Origin: JAGBWK01 sp964462445
GTDB taxonomy: Bacteria; Bacteroidota; Bacteroidia; Bacteroidales; Muribaculaceae
DNA: 47,638 bases
Assembly (NCBI GenBank): GCA_964462445.1
Contig: CAYWXG010000014.1
Location: forward strand, 1-47,638
Direction: 5' to 3'
Position numbers and translations under genes: made by a program. This document shows, piece after piece, positions 26,771 to 35,487 of the stretch (its first letter is position 1; each line of letters begins with the position of its first letter). The notes below the pieces were generated by a model. It was not told the origin of the DNA. It saw only the letters and a program-made list of their open reading frames with translations, and did no database searches.

Positions 26771-26800
26771 CAAAGTTAACGCATTTATTCGATATCACAA
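26771..26800 (-). promoter_or_regulatory. Promoter of trmD
   Basis: Minus strand TTG (26800-26798), 19 nt, TAACTTTG (26778-26771), about 30 nt upstream of the ATG. Confidence 0.6.
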
Positions 26801-26910
26801 TGCCCACACCAATATTCAATTCGCAAATAGTCAAATTCGGTGATGAGAATTTGCCAAATTGGGCCATTTTAAAATATTTATGGCAATATTAAAATAAGAT
26901 AAGTTTTAAA

Positions 26911-26941
26911 TTGTAATACTTGTAAAATTTTATTACATTTG
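26911..26941 (+). promoter_or_regulatory. Promoter of the structured RNA
   Basis: TTG (26911-26913), 20 nt, TACATTTG (26934-26941). The expected start is 26946-26948, exactly where the paired 5' end of the RNA begins. Confidence 0.65.
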
Positions 26942-26945
26942 CAAT

Positions 26946-27235
26946 GTAGACCACATCGCAGAAGCCCTGGTCGGGGTAAAGCGAGGTGGGAGACAGTTAA
27001 ATAATTGAAAGCGTTTACTTCGCTTATTCTTGACCACTTGTAATCTGGTAAATTTCAATCTCAGTCAGGAATACGGCAATGTAGATGCCTACGGATATGA
27101 TTTTTGTATCTTGCGGTAGCAAGGTCTATAGTCATATACGCGTGTGGGCTTCTGCGTTGTCTGTTCTACTGAGATAGGCATACCAGAGCCTCAAGTGGTG
27201 GAATAGACAACATGTATGGCTTACACGCTTTTTTT
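26946..27235 (+). ncRNA. Structured RNA of about 290 nt, possibly Bacteroidales-1/6S-like
   Basis: No protein frame fits here. A long-range helix closes the molecule: GTAGA (26946-26950) with TCTAC (27165-27169), and CGCAGAAGCCC (26957-26967) with GGGCTTCTGCG (27146-27156), a perfect 11 bp across about 180 nt. Internal hairpins include AAGCG/CGCTT (near 27009-27025), GTAG/CTAC and CTTGC-GGTA-GCAAG. A 3' hairpin, GTTGTCT (27156-27162) with AGACAAC (27205-27211), is followed by ACACGC (27223-27228) and seven T (27229-27235); ACACGC can also pair with GCGTGT (27140-27145). Promoter at one end and a T run at the other suggest an independent RNA. The description fits the Bacteroidales-1 motif as I remember it; a leader of the next gene is the alternative. 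Confidence 0.6.
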
Positions 27236-27281
27236 GTTGGTTCAATGCCGAGGAGTAAGCCCGTCGGTCGGTATAAATAAG

Positions 27282-28499
27282 ATGCTTTGGAAAAAGACTT
27301 TGTGTCAAAGTGGTTTACTTCTACTATTGTCTACAATTATTCCCGTTTTAGATGGTTATTCGCAAGAGACCCGCGATGGAGTTACACAGCAGCGTAACTA
27401 TACGGTAAATGATTCAGCGTCAGTAGGTAAGACTAATGCGGTAGCTGAATACATCTTACTTTATCAACGTTATGTCAGCGGTATGCGTGGTGGCTCATGT
27501 ACTATGTATCCGTCATGTTCCAACTATGGGCTGATACAGTTTTCTAATAGACCGTTTTGGCCGGCGATGGTCGGTACGGCCGAAAGGATGACACGGTGTG
27601 GACATGATTTGGAATTTTATCCTACTACAATTCAGTTTGGCGAAGCGTGTGCTCTTGATTTTCCTTTTGATATGAAGGAAAACAGAACATTGGCTTTTGA
27701 AGAGCACTTTGATATCGGCTCTGCCTTGAAGCCGACGAATAATATTGAAAAATATATATCAGCCCTTATCAATGCCAAATTATATGAATCGGCATTGTCT
27801 GAAACTATATACATTACAGATATTAATAAGGATTCTGTTTCGCCGAATATTTATGCTGCGAAATTGCTGTGTTATGAATATTTAAATCGACAAGAAGATG
27901 GTATCACATCATTTAATTATTTCCCAGATACCATGAAAAGCGATAATGAAGTATTGCGAAAATATTCGCGACTGTATAGTTCCTTGGGAAATATTAATAA
28001 GGCTATTGATATTTCTCTCACAATTGATGATGAGAATTTTAAATATAGGGATATTAATTATTTAGGCTATCTATATGCGCGAAACCGCAATTATAATGCG
28101 GCACTGAAATGTTTTGAAGAAGCAGCAAAAATTAATCCTGAATACCTGTCAATTTCAGAATATAATATTACTACGACAAAAGAAATATTAAAAACAAAAT
28201 GGAAAAAACCGGCATTGGCAGCAGCTCTGTCTGTGGTGCCCGGTTTAGGATATGTATATACTAAAAATTATAAAACGGCAATAACCGCTTTTATTATAAA
28301 CGGGCTACTTGCATATACAGTCTACCAATCCTTTGATAATCATCAATGGGGGCTTGGTGCGATTTTTTGCTCTTTAAATCTTGCGTTTTACGTTGGGAAC
28401 TTTACCGGTGCATCAAAAAGTGCCAATAGATATAATGACTTTATCCATAACAACTACATAAATAAACTACGACAAGGAAACATTATTGATAATTATTAA
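27282..28499 (+). CDS. YidD-domain protein with TPR and C-terminal membrane region
   Basis: The frame is open from a TTG at 27216, but the ATG at 27282 gives a proper signal peptide (MLWKKTLCQSG and a leucine-rich core), so 405 residues. Residues 56-115 match YidD, the membrane-insertion efficiency factor: YQRYVSGMRGG (61-71), the conserved CTMYPSCSNYG (73-83) and TRCGHD (104-109). Usual YidD proteins are about 70-100 residues. Here two or three TPR-like helices follow (about 195-320), then a hydrophobic C-terminal region (about 315-380, including VVPGLGYVYT) with two or three membrane segments. Placed 46 bp after the T run of the structured RNA. No separate promoter is clear. Confidence 0.75.
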   Translation: MLWKKTLCQSGLLLLLSTIIPVLDGYSQETRDGVTQQRNYTVNDSASVGKTNAVAEYILLYQRYVSGMRGGSCTMYPSCSNYGLIQFSNRPFWPAMVGTAERMTRCGHDLEFYPTTIQFGEACALDFPFDMKENRTLAFEEHFDIGSALKPTNNIEKYISALINAKLYESALSETIYITDINKDSVSPNIYAAKLLCYEYLNRQEDGITSFNYFPDTMKSDNEVLRKYSRLYSSLGNINKAIDISLTIDDENFKYRDINYLGYLYARNRNYNAALKCFEEAAKINPEYLSISEYNITTTKEILKTKWKKPALAAALSVVPGLGYVYTKNYKTAITAFIINGLLAYTVYQSFDNHQWGLGAIFCSLNLAFYVGNFTGASKSANRYNDFIHNNYINKLRQGNIIDNY

Positions 28500-28512
28500 A
28501 ACACATTTACAA

Positions 28513-28971
28513 ATGAAAAAGATTATTTTTATGCTTGCATGCATCTTATGTGGTGTTGCAGGCAATGCGGAATCAATACTCCCGGCGGGGACTATGGTGC
28601 CATTGGAAACAACAACGTTCATGAAATCCGGCGACGTTACTTATGGTGAAACTGTAGAATTCAAAGTTCGTCGAGCTGTAAAAATTGGTAATGAAGTGGT
28701 AATTCCTGCCAATACTATTGCTCGTGGACAAGTCACTAAAATGAAAAAAAGCGGAATGTTTGGTTCAGAAGGTGAACTTTCAATAAAACCAACTGAACTG
28801 GTTTTAAATAACGGTACGATTATTCCATTAACCGGTGGACAACTCAACCAAGAAGGTAAAGACAAACTCGTGCTCTCGCTTTTCCTCTGTTGGTTTATTA
28901 AGGGAGGGCAAGCCGAAATTCCTGCGTCAACACCGGTTGAAGCATATACCTCACAAGATGTAAATTTGTAA
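28513..28971 (+). CDS. Small secreted protein of unknown function
   Basis: The ATG at 28513 gives 152 residues with a clear signal peptide (MKKIIFMLACILCGVAGNA); the in-frame start at 28486 would spoil it. The mature part has a repeated beta pattern: LPAGTMVPLET, VVIPANTIARGQVTKM, and LVLNNGTIIPLTGG, similar in style to the beta-barrel segments of VirB10/TraB-type C-terminal domains, but I do not claim homology. A hydrophobic stretch (LVLSLFLCWFIKGG) lies near the end. It starts 13 bp after the YidD fusion and is probably cotranscribed. Confidence 0.65.
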   Translation: MKKIIFMLACILCGVAGNAESILPAGTMVPLETTTFMKSGDVTYGETVEFKVRRAVKIGNEVVIPANTIARGQVTKMKKSGMFGSEGELSIKPTELVLNNGTIIPLTGGQLNQEGKDKLVLSLFLCWFIKGGQAEIPASTPVEAYTSQDVNL

Positions 28972-29002
28972 AATAGGTAGTTTCGTAGTTGTTAGTAAAG
29001 GG

Positions 29003-29030
29003 GAGGGCGACCATAAATCGTCCTCTTTTT
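29003..29030 (+). terminator. Intrinsic terminator after the YidD pair
   Basis: GAGGGCGA (29003-29010) pairs with TCGTCCTC (29018-29025), one G-U pair, then five T. It lies between convergent transcription units. Confidence 0.75.
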
Positions 29031-29071
29031 ATTATTGTGGCGGCTTTTTTGAATATTTTCTATTTTGAAAG

Positions 29072-29812
29072 TTACAATATCGCAGCTACCTCCTTGAAGG
29101 CATACTTCGACATCGTGCCGTCGGCGCGCTCAAGCGTCAGAATGCCGTCCGACGCTACATTGGCTATTCTCGCCATAAATTCCCCCTCGGCATCACGATA
29201 TCTATAATATCCTTCGCGTCGCCACAATCGAAACATATAATCCTCTTCGGTAAGTTCTCCACCGGCCTCATTCTCCGCCTCAACAAGCGCGATGATTTCG
29301 CCAGACACCTCCTCAAGCATTTTATCCAGCGGATAACTCTTCCCGGTCAACTGACTAAGCGACACAGGATTAGGAGCATCTGAGAGAAACTTTCTCTGGT
29401 TGATATTTATCCCCACTCCTATTATCGTGCGGTCGATTCGCCCCGAGGTCAACACATGCTCTATCAAAATTCCGCATATCTTCTTGTCTCCGACATATAT
29501 ATCATTAGGCCACTTGATGGCAACCTCCTCATTCAAATACCGGTCAAGCCAACGCACTATCGCCAACGAAACGGCTCTCGATATCGCCATCTGTTTCGAC
29601 GGTGGAATTGCTTTCGGACGCACGAGTATGGAAAAAGTCAAATTCGCTCCGGCTTCCGACTCCCACGTATTGCCTCGCTGTCCACGACCCGCCGTCTGAC
29701 ACCGTGCAGCTACTACTGTGCCATGCTCCGCGTCAACCATACCTCGCAATTCTGTATTTGTCGAGGCTGCCTCCTCGAGGATAATGAGATTCATTTCTAT
29801 CGGAATTTTCAC
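29072..29812 (-). CDS. birA: Biotin-[acetyl-CoA-carboxylase] ligase
   Basis: A 246-residue class I biotin protein ligase without the DNA-binding domain of E. coli BirA, so it attaches biotin but should not act as a repressor. Seen: the biotinyl-AMP loop GRGQRGNTW (43-51), then IKWPNDIYVG with the catalytic lysine region and KKICGILIE. Its start overlaps the end of tsaE by 4 nt. Last gene of the porW-porX-tsaE-birA unit. Confidence 0.93.
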   Translation of the reverse strand: MKIPIEMNLIILEEAASTNTELRGMVDAEHGTVVAARCQTAGRGQRGNTWESEAGANLTFSILVRPKAIPPSKQMAISRAVSLAIVRWLDRYLNEEVAIKWPNDIYVGDKKICGILIEHVLTSGRIDRTIIGVGININQRKFLSDAPNPVSLSQLTGKSYPLDKMLEEVSGEIIALVEAENEAGGELTEEDYMFRLWRREGYYRYRDAEGEFMARIANVASDGILTLERADGTMSKYAFKEVAAIL

Positions 29813-30231
29813 GACACTGTAATATGTCGCTGTCCGCTTTCTTCTACTTTTATTGTAACCTTCACAGTATCGTCGGGCAATATATCATCTATTCGCTCCG
29901 GCCACTCAATAAAGCAAAGCGCACCCGAATCAAAATAATCCTCAACTCCTAAATCAAGGGCTTCCTCTACGCTCTCCAATCGATACAAATCAAAATGATA
30001 GATTAGCTCTGCTGTTGTGTCCGAACGATATTCATTGACGATGGCAAACGAAGGTGAACCCGTAGCATCATCTTCCACGCCAAGCGCACGCGACAACGCA
30101 TTGATAAACGTCGTTTTGCCGGCACCCATCTCTCCGTAAAATGCATATACTGTGCGGTCATCCATCATTTCTACAAACCGACGCGCGGCTTCATCTATCT
30201 CTTCAAGCGAATTTATTATTATCGTATTCAT
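29809..30231 (-). CDS. tsaE: tRNA threonylcarbamoyladenosine biosynthesis ATPase TsaE
   Basis: A 140-residue TsaE, the ATPase that supports TsaBD in forming t6A at position 37 of ANN-decoding tRNAs. Seen: Walker A GEMGAGKTTF (33-42), SPSFAIVNEY (59-68), YHFDLYRLE and FIEWPERI. Confidence 0.94.
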   Translation of the reverse strand: MNTIIINSLEEIDEAARRFVEMMDDRTVYAFYGEMGAGKTTFINALSRALGVEDDATGSPSFAIVNEYRSDTTAELIYHFDLYRLESVEEALDLGVEDYFDSGALCFIEWPERIDDILPDDTVKVTIKVEESGQRHITVS

Positions 30232-30279
30232 TACTATTATTTTTCTATTTTTATGTGATATCTGTTTATCTTTCCGGTT

Positions 30280-31821
30280 TTATTTCGGCGACAGAGTGAT
30301 TAGTGGTATTAACATCTCTTCCATTGATATCCCACCATGCTGGAATGTGCCGGTATAATATTGCACGTAGTAGTTATAATTATTGGGGTAAGCAAAGAAA
30401 TCCCTACGTCCCGCAAAAATATAAGCCGACGAAACATTGGGCGACGGCAATCCAAAACGGTCCGGACGCTTAATTTCATACACCTGACGTGGATTGTAAT
30501 CAAGATTTTTTCCAACTTTATAGCGCAAATTGGTATTGGTATTCTTATCGCCGATTACCTTCATCGGATTGTCCACCCGAACTGTCCCGTGATCGGTTGT
30601 CAATATTATCTTATACCCCTTCGACGCTATCAATTTAAACAAATCTATAATGTTGGAATGGCGGAACCACGACTCGGTGATTGACCGATATGCGGCATCG
30701 CTCGATGCCAATTCGCGTATCATCTTGGATTCCGTGCGAGCATGCGACAACATATCTATAAAGTTGACAACTACAACATTCAAGTCATTGACCGCCAAAT
30801 TATTAAAATCACGTATCAACCTCTCGCATGCCGACGAGTCATTCAGTTTATTATAGGAAAAACGGCATTGACGTCGAAAACGCTCAAACTGAGTCGAAAT
30901 CAACGGCGCCTCATTGAGATTTTTTCCCTCTGCTTCATCTTCATCGACCCATAAATCAGGGAATAGCTTGGCTATCTGAATCGGCATCAAGCCTGAGAAT
31001 ATGGCATTACGGGCATATTGTGTCGCGGTCGGTAATATCGAGGTGTACAAACTCTCTTCAAACGTAAACGTATCTGCCAACAACGGCTTAACTATCTGCC
31101 ATTGGTCAAGACGGAAATTGTCTACAAGCACAAAAAATAATTTCTCCCCATTATCAAGCTTCGGGAATACACTCTTGCGGAATATCGTATCCGACATCAA
31201 CGGACGGTCATCTCCCTCCAACCAATCTTCGTAATTGCGCTTCACAAATTTGTAAAACTCCGCATTGGCTTCCTCCTTCTGCATTTCCAGCATGCTCGAC
31301 ATTGCCATATCGGCGGTTGCCAACTTCATCTCCCAATAAGTGAGCTTTTCATAGAGTCGCATCCAGTCATCCAACGTTGATGCTACTGATATCATGCTCG
31401 CTATTGCTGCGAACTCTTGGCGATAGTCGGTCGATACCTGCTCTGCCACCAAGCGTTCGGAATGGAGATTTTTCTTGATTGATAGCAATATCTGATTCGG
31501 ATTGACCGGCTTTATCAAGTAGTCGGCGATATTATTCCCAACTGCTTGGTCCATAATATTCTCCTCTTCGCTCTTTGTTATCATTATCACCGGAGTTGTC
31601 GGACTCGTTTGCTTTATGCGCTGCAAGGTTTCCAATCCGGTCAGCCCGGGCATGTTTTCATCAAGGATAATAAGGTCAAACGACTCGCTTTGTGCAAGTT
31701 CCAACGCATCGCGACCATTGTTTACTGTTACGAGGTCGTAACCTTTCGCTTTGAGAAACATGATATGGGGCTTGAGCAAATCTATCTCATCATCAGCCCA
31801 AAGGATTTTATGTGAACTCAT
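30280..31821 (-). CDS. porX: Type IX secretion response regulator PorX
   Basis: A 513-residue two-domain regulator. Residues 1-120 form a CheY-type receiver with acidic residues at 10-11, phosphoacceptor Asp54 (LIILDENMPG) and Lys in LIKPVNP. After a helical linker, residues about 210-510 form a PglZ/alkaline-phosphatase-like domain, with FVLVDNFRLDQW and LTTDHGTVRVDNP supplying metal-binding residues. In Porphyromonas gingivalis PorX controls type IX secretion genes together with PorY and SigP and has phosphodiesterase activity on oligonucleotides. It lies 50 bp after porW, another type IX component, and no PorY kinase is visible in this window. Confidence 0.92.
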   Translation of the reverse strand: MSSHKILWADDEIDLLKPHIMFLKAKGYDLVTVNNGRDALELAQSESFDLIILDENMPGLTGLETLQRIKQTSPTTPVIMITKSEEENIMDQAVGNNIADYLIKPVNPNQILLSIKKNLHSERLVAEQVSTDYRQEFAAIASMISVASTLDDWMRLYEKLTYWEMKLATADMAMSSMLEMQKEEANAEFYKFVKRNYEDWLEGDDRPLMSDTIFRKSVFPKLDNGEKLFFVLVDNFRLDQWQIVKPLLADTFTFEESLYTSILPTATQYARNAIFSGLMPIQIAKLFPDLWVDEDEAEGKNLNEAPLISTQFERFRRQCRFSYNKLNDSSACERLIRDFNNLAVNDLNVVVVNFIDMLSHARTESKMIRELASSDAAYRSITESWFRHSNIIDLFKLIASKGYKIILTTDHGTVRVDNPMKVIGDKNTNTNLRYKVGKNLDYNPRQVYEIKRPDRFGLPSPNVSSAYIFAGRRDFFAYPNNYNYYVQYYTGTFQHGGISMEEMLIPLITLSPK

Positions 31822-31871
31822 TATCGTTGACGTTTAGTTTTTTCAATTCTTAATTTTTTTCTGCCACCTTC

Positions 31872-34800
31872 TTAGTCGAGCAATGGGTCATCTTCACCTT
31901 CCGACCCCATCGGATACTCCGGCAATTGTGGCTGTGTCGGCTTAACCTGCTCCGGCTGAGTCGGTTGTGCTACAACTTGTGGTTGGGGAGCTACAGGTTG
32001 CGGTTGCGTTGGTTGCGACACTACCTGCGGCTGGGGATTCGGAGCTCCCTGCTGAGGTGGCGCCACCACCGGTTGCTCCTGTGTCTGGGGCTGTTCTATC
32101 GCCGGTTGCTCCTGCGATTGCGTCTGAGGTTCAACTTGTTGTGCTTCCGGCTGCGGTGTAGGCGCTACTTCCGGTTGCTCCGGTTGTGGTTGCGACAAAT
32201 CATCTGTTTCGGGTTGCATCTCCTCTGCTTGCTCAACCACCTCTGCTTCTTGCATAGCCGCTTCAGTAGAAACTGCTTCTTCCGACTCCTCTATGATTCC
32301 CTCCGACGGTCCATAAAATTCCGGTGGCAACACTTTCTCCTCGGTGTCCTTATAGGTCTTATCCTCAACATAGCGGAAATAGTCCTCAAACGAACCTCCA
32401 CCGCGCAACAACGTATCAAAGTTCTTGGCACTTATCACTACCGGACGTACATCTGAGGGCAATTGCAGTGCCGCATCTGCTTGCAACACACTTCGATAGT
32501 GGTTGATTTCGCCAACATTGGCAAATGGCTTTACTATCAACAATCCCAAACGCCCGAAGTTCATCTGTTCAAGGTCAAAATCTTTCACCACAAACGACGT
32601 GAAGTTATGTCGCGCTATATCGTATAGCAATTGATTGGGCGAAACCTTGTCCGTGGGATATATCAAGATGAACAACTGCTCATCATTGGAATTCAACTCA
32701 AACTCAAGCGGATTATCCGAATCTACTGCTGTTGAATCATTACTTAAACGCGTTTCCCAAAGCATGCCTCGCATATTTACCGCACCTCCCGAATTGAGCT
32801 TCCTCCCGGCATCCAATCCTTTGACGTAAGCCGCTGCATATGGGGTCAAATCCGTATCGGGATAACGCTCCAACATCTCGCTCAACACCGCTTTAAACTG
32901 CTCCGGGTTATCCTCTGTGACATATGCCAACGCATTAATAAACATAAATTTGGGCATCAACTTGCTCATTGGAAAATCTCGTTTCATCTCTTCATAAGCG
33001 CGATGCACTTCGACATTATCATTATTTAGATATGCAGAGTAGGCGGCTTCGTAAAGCTCATTCTGCCGAGTATCCATAATGCGTAGATTTTCTATATAAT
33101 TCGGATCGCGCATCGCCTCTCCATATGGCGAATCGGCAAAGTCGGTGATTATAAGTTTGCGCCAACGCTCCGACTCGGCTATATCACCTTCTCTCACTGC
33201 CATTAAATATAGATTGTAGTATGTATCCAATCGATACACGTTGTCCGGATATCGTGTCAGCAATTGGTCAAACTCACTGCGCGATGCCCTAAAATCTTCC
33301 ATCTTATCTTTTAGAATGACTCCCATATTGTAGAGCCCTTCCTGAATGACGTCATTAGCCACCATTCGTTCCTCGTCGGTCTTCGGTATCTGCGCCAAAT
33401 AATACTCAACATAATGCGGGTCGTTGGCGCGTTCCTCTGCTTCTTTATCAACAGTTTCCTCTTCCGAAGATTCTTCTTCTCCCTCTACTGCTTCGGCGTC
33501 CTCCTCTTCTTCCGACTCACTGCTTTCAAAGGCATACGATGCCTTATTTCGTCGACGCCAATCATCTTCCAATTTTCGAGAGCCCCAACGACGCTGGAAG
33601 TCGGTCTTACCGGCTGTGACAGTCGACGAATTATAGAAATACCACGAATTATCACTATTCATGACATACGTCGTCGGCGACGATGCATTCCCGCCGAACG
33701 GGTCTCCTTGGGCGGCGACTTCGGCGCGCATCTCTTCTCGAGCTGCCGCTTCGGCTTCTTCTTTTTCTTTTTTCTTTAATTCCTCGATAAGTCGCTCTGC
33801 TACTGCCGTCTGCTCCTCTATGGTCATATACGAAAGTGTCAATAATGAGTCCTGCAACTCAACATTTTGCGCATATACTGCCAATTCATCAAGGTTATCA
33901 CTTCGTCGCTTCAACGCCTTATAATCCGGATACGTTTCGGAGATTTGTGGGATAGCTTCCGAATAGCATGGCTGGGCCTTTACATAATCTCCCAATTCAT
34001 AATACAATCCGCCCAACACCAACTGGGTCAAAGCCTTATCTATTCCATTGCGCGTTGATTTCGCTACTCCCTCCACATAGTTTTCTATTGCCTGAACTGT
34101 GTCGCCACGCGATAGATACAGATTCCCGATTGCGTAATATATCTGGTCTAAATACTCTTTATTACGGTCATAGCGTGTCATTCTGCGTAGCGATTTTACC
34201 TCCGACGTTATATCATCTCCTTCAAACACTTCGCTCTGCTTGATGCGCGCATTAAATTTCGTGCGATATGGCGCCGACATCGATGATCCGGCTTTTCCAA
34301 ACGCTTTATACGCCAACTGCTTTTCTCCTGCCAACGTATACAATTGTCCCAGCAAGAAATTAAGACGGGTCTTTTGCGCTCCCGACGACAACCCTACTGC
34401 TTCTACCAAATAGGGGATTGCTTCTTTGGGCTTATTTGACTTTATATAAAAATCGGTAAATGTTAAGTTATACAGATATTTATGTTCTTTACTTACAAGG
34501 TCTTCTTCTTTGATACGGGTCAATATCATTTCTGCCTCAAAGAGCCAATCTATCGCACAATAACTACGTGCCTGCCACACCTTTGCCTCTGTTACTGTTT
34601 CCGGCAACCATGTGAAATGCTTAGTTATATAGAAAAATGTAGCCGCTGCGCCTATAAAATCTCCATTATGGAATTGGGAGCGACCCATCATCATCCACGC
34701 ATTATGCAAAAATGGATTATACTCCTCTCGCTTCATCCATGCTTTATATGCCGGATCCGACGCTTTTCCCGGCTTTCTCGCCGGCTTTTTCTTTATGGAA

Positions 34801-35120
34801 CGCACCTGTATTGCCTTCTGTGCCTTCTCTATCGAACGTGTAAAATCACCCGCCGGTTGTGGAACTCCCTCCTTCCCTCGTGCTTCCGCCGGGTGGATAA
34901 ATACCATCCGCGAATAATCATCTTCATATTTCTTCTCCATCTCGTCGAGCGTCTCTTTGTAGTGAGTATCGCCATTGTAGTAGATGTTATATCGCGTGAT
35001 AAACGCCGTATATTGTCGCGAAGCTGCCGTATTTTTCTTCAACGAACATGCCGTTAGCCCGACAATCGAAACGACTGTCGTCAACGCCATTATTATTCGT
35101 ATCATATAACGATAGCTCAT
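31872..35120 (-). CDS. porW: Type IX secretion TPR lipoprotein PorW/SprE
   Basis: A 1082-residue protein with a lipoprotein signal (LTAC, Cys25) and the typical start of PorW/SprE (YTAFITRYNIYYNGDTHYKE). Several TPR-like repeats cover about 140-400, a Glu/Lys-rich coiled stretch lies near 440-470, and an acidic Ser/Glu segment near 530-560. More TPR-like helices follow (about 580-760). The C-terminal 130 residues are low-complexity Pro, Gln, Glu and Val. PorW/SprE is an accessory factor for type IX secretion, needed for cargo release or gliding in other species. Organised as the first gene of the porW-porX-tsaE-birA unit. Confidence 0.87.
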   Translation of the reverse strand: MSYRYMIRIIMALTTVVSIVGLTACSLKKNTAASRQYTAFITRYNIYYNGDTHYKETLDEMEKKYEDDYSRMVFIHPAEARGKEGVPQPAGDFTRSIEKAQKAIQVRSIKKKPARKPGKASDPAYKAWMKREEYNPFLHNAWMMMGRSQFHNGDFIGAAATFFYITKHFTWLPETVTEAKVWQARSYCAIDWLFEAEMILTRIKEEDLVSKEHKYLYNLTFTDFYIKSNKPKEAIPYLVEAVGLSSGAQKTRLNFLLGQLYTLAGEKQLAYKAFGKAGSSMSAPYRTKFNARIKQSEVFEGDDITSEVKSLRRMTRYDRNKEYLDQIYYAIGNLYLSRGDTVQAIENYVEGVAKSTRNGIDKALTQLVLGGLYYELGDYVKAQPCYSEAIPQISETYPDYKALKRRSDNLDELAVYAQNVELQDSLLTLSYMTIEEQTAVAERLIEELKKKEKEEAEAAAREEMRAEVAAQGDPFGGNASSPTTYVMNSDNSWYFYNSSTVTAGKTDFQRRWGSRKLEDDWRRRNKASYAFESSESEEEEDAEAVEGEEESSEEETVDKEAEERANDPHYVEYYLAQIPKTDEERMVANDVIQEGLYNMGVILKDKMEDFRASRSEFDQLLTRYPDNVYRLDTYYNLYLMAVREGDIAESERWRKLIITDFADSPYGEAMRDPNYIENLRIMDTRQNELYEAAYSAYLNNDNVEVHRAYEEMKRDFPMSKLMPKFMFINALAYVTEDNPEQFKAVLSEMLERYPDTDLTPYAAAYVKGLDAGRKLNSGGAVNMRGMLWETRLSNDSTAVDSDNPLEFELNSNDEQLFILIYPTDKVSPNQLLYDIARHNFTSFVVKDFDLEQMNFGRLGLLIVKPFANVGEINHYRSVLQADAALQLPSDVRPVVISAKNFDTLLRGGGSFEDYFRYVEDKTYKDTEEKVLPPEFYGPSEGIIEESEEAVSTEAAMQEAEVVEQAEEMQPETDDLSQPQPEQPEVAPTPQPEAQQVEPQTQSQEQPAIEQPQTQEQPVVAPPQQGAPNPQPQVVSQPTQPQPVAPQPQVVAQPTQPEQVKPTQPQLPEYPMGSEGEDDPLLD

Positions 35121-35224
35121 TTTTTTCTCCCTTCTACGGTTTATGCTGATTATTCTCCTCGGTGGTACACAATTCCCCTAATTATTAACGCACTAAGTTA
35201 ATAATTTATTTTATTATATATACA

Positions 35225-35265
35225 AAAATCCGCAATCGATGAATCTTTCACCTCTTGCGGATTTT
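35225..35265 (-). terminator. Terminator of tRNA-Gln
   Basis: A perfect 11-bp inverted repeat, AAAATCCGCAA (35225-35235) and TTGCGGATTTT (35255-35265), directly downstream of the tRNA on the minus strand. Confidence 0.8.
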
Positions 35266-35269
35266 AATG

Positions 35270-35340
35270 TTGTCTTACCTGGATTCGAACCAAGACAGGC
35301 AGAACCAAAAACTGCAGTGCTACCATTACACCATAAGACA
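35270..35340 (-). tRNA. tRNA-Gln (anticodon TTG)
   Basis: The acceptor arms TGTCTTA and TAAGACA pair over 7 bp; the T-loop GGTTCGAATCC is present; the anticodon loop reads TTTTGGT, giving TTG (Gln, reads CAA/CAG). The discriminator base is A and the CCA end is not encoded. The gene is framed by its own promoter and terminator. Confidence 0.95.
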
Positions 35341-35379
35341 ATCCTATTGCCCAAACGACGCATATCGTCTAAAGCGCTA

Positions 35380-35411
35380 CAAAGGTAGGCACCTTTTGCC
35401 AATTATCCAAA
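35380..35411 (-). promoter_or_regulatory. Promoter of tRNA-Gln
   Basis: Minus strand TTTG (35411-35408), 20 nt, TACCTTTG (35387-35380), with the tRNA 5' end about 33 nt beyond the expected start. Confidence 0.7.
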
Positions 35412-35487
35412 TTTTTTTTGACTTTTTTGTTTTTTTACCCCAAATTTCCCTTTTTTTGATGGGAATAACTCCCTATACCCCCCTTTT

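Noticed and set aside
26946..27235. tmRNA, SRP RNA or RNase P RNA
   Set aside because: No tRNA-like ends with CCA, no SRP apical loop sequence, and none of the conserved RNase P core blocks are visible.
27216..27281. Upstream extension of the YidD gene to the TTG at 27216
   Set aside because: The added residues lie inside the terminator region of the structured RNA and would hide the signal peptide that begins at the ATG 27282.
31926..32456. 176-codon frame rich in Leu and Arg opposite the porW tail
   Set aside because: Antisense image of the Pro/Gln/Glu low-complexity tail of PorW.
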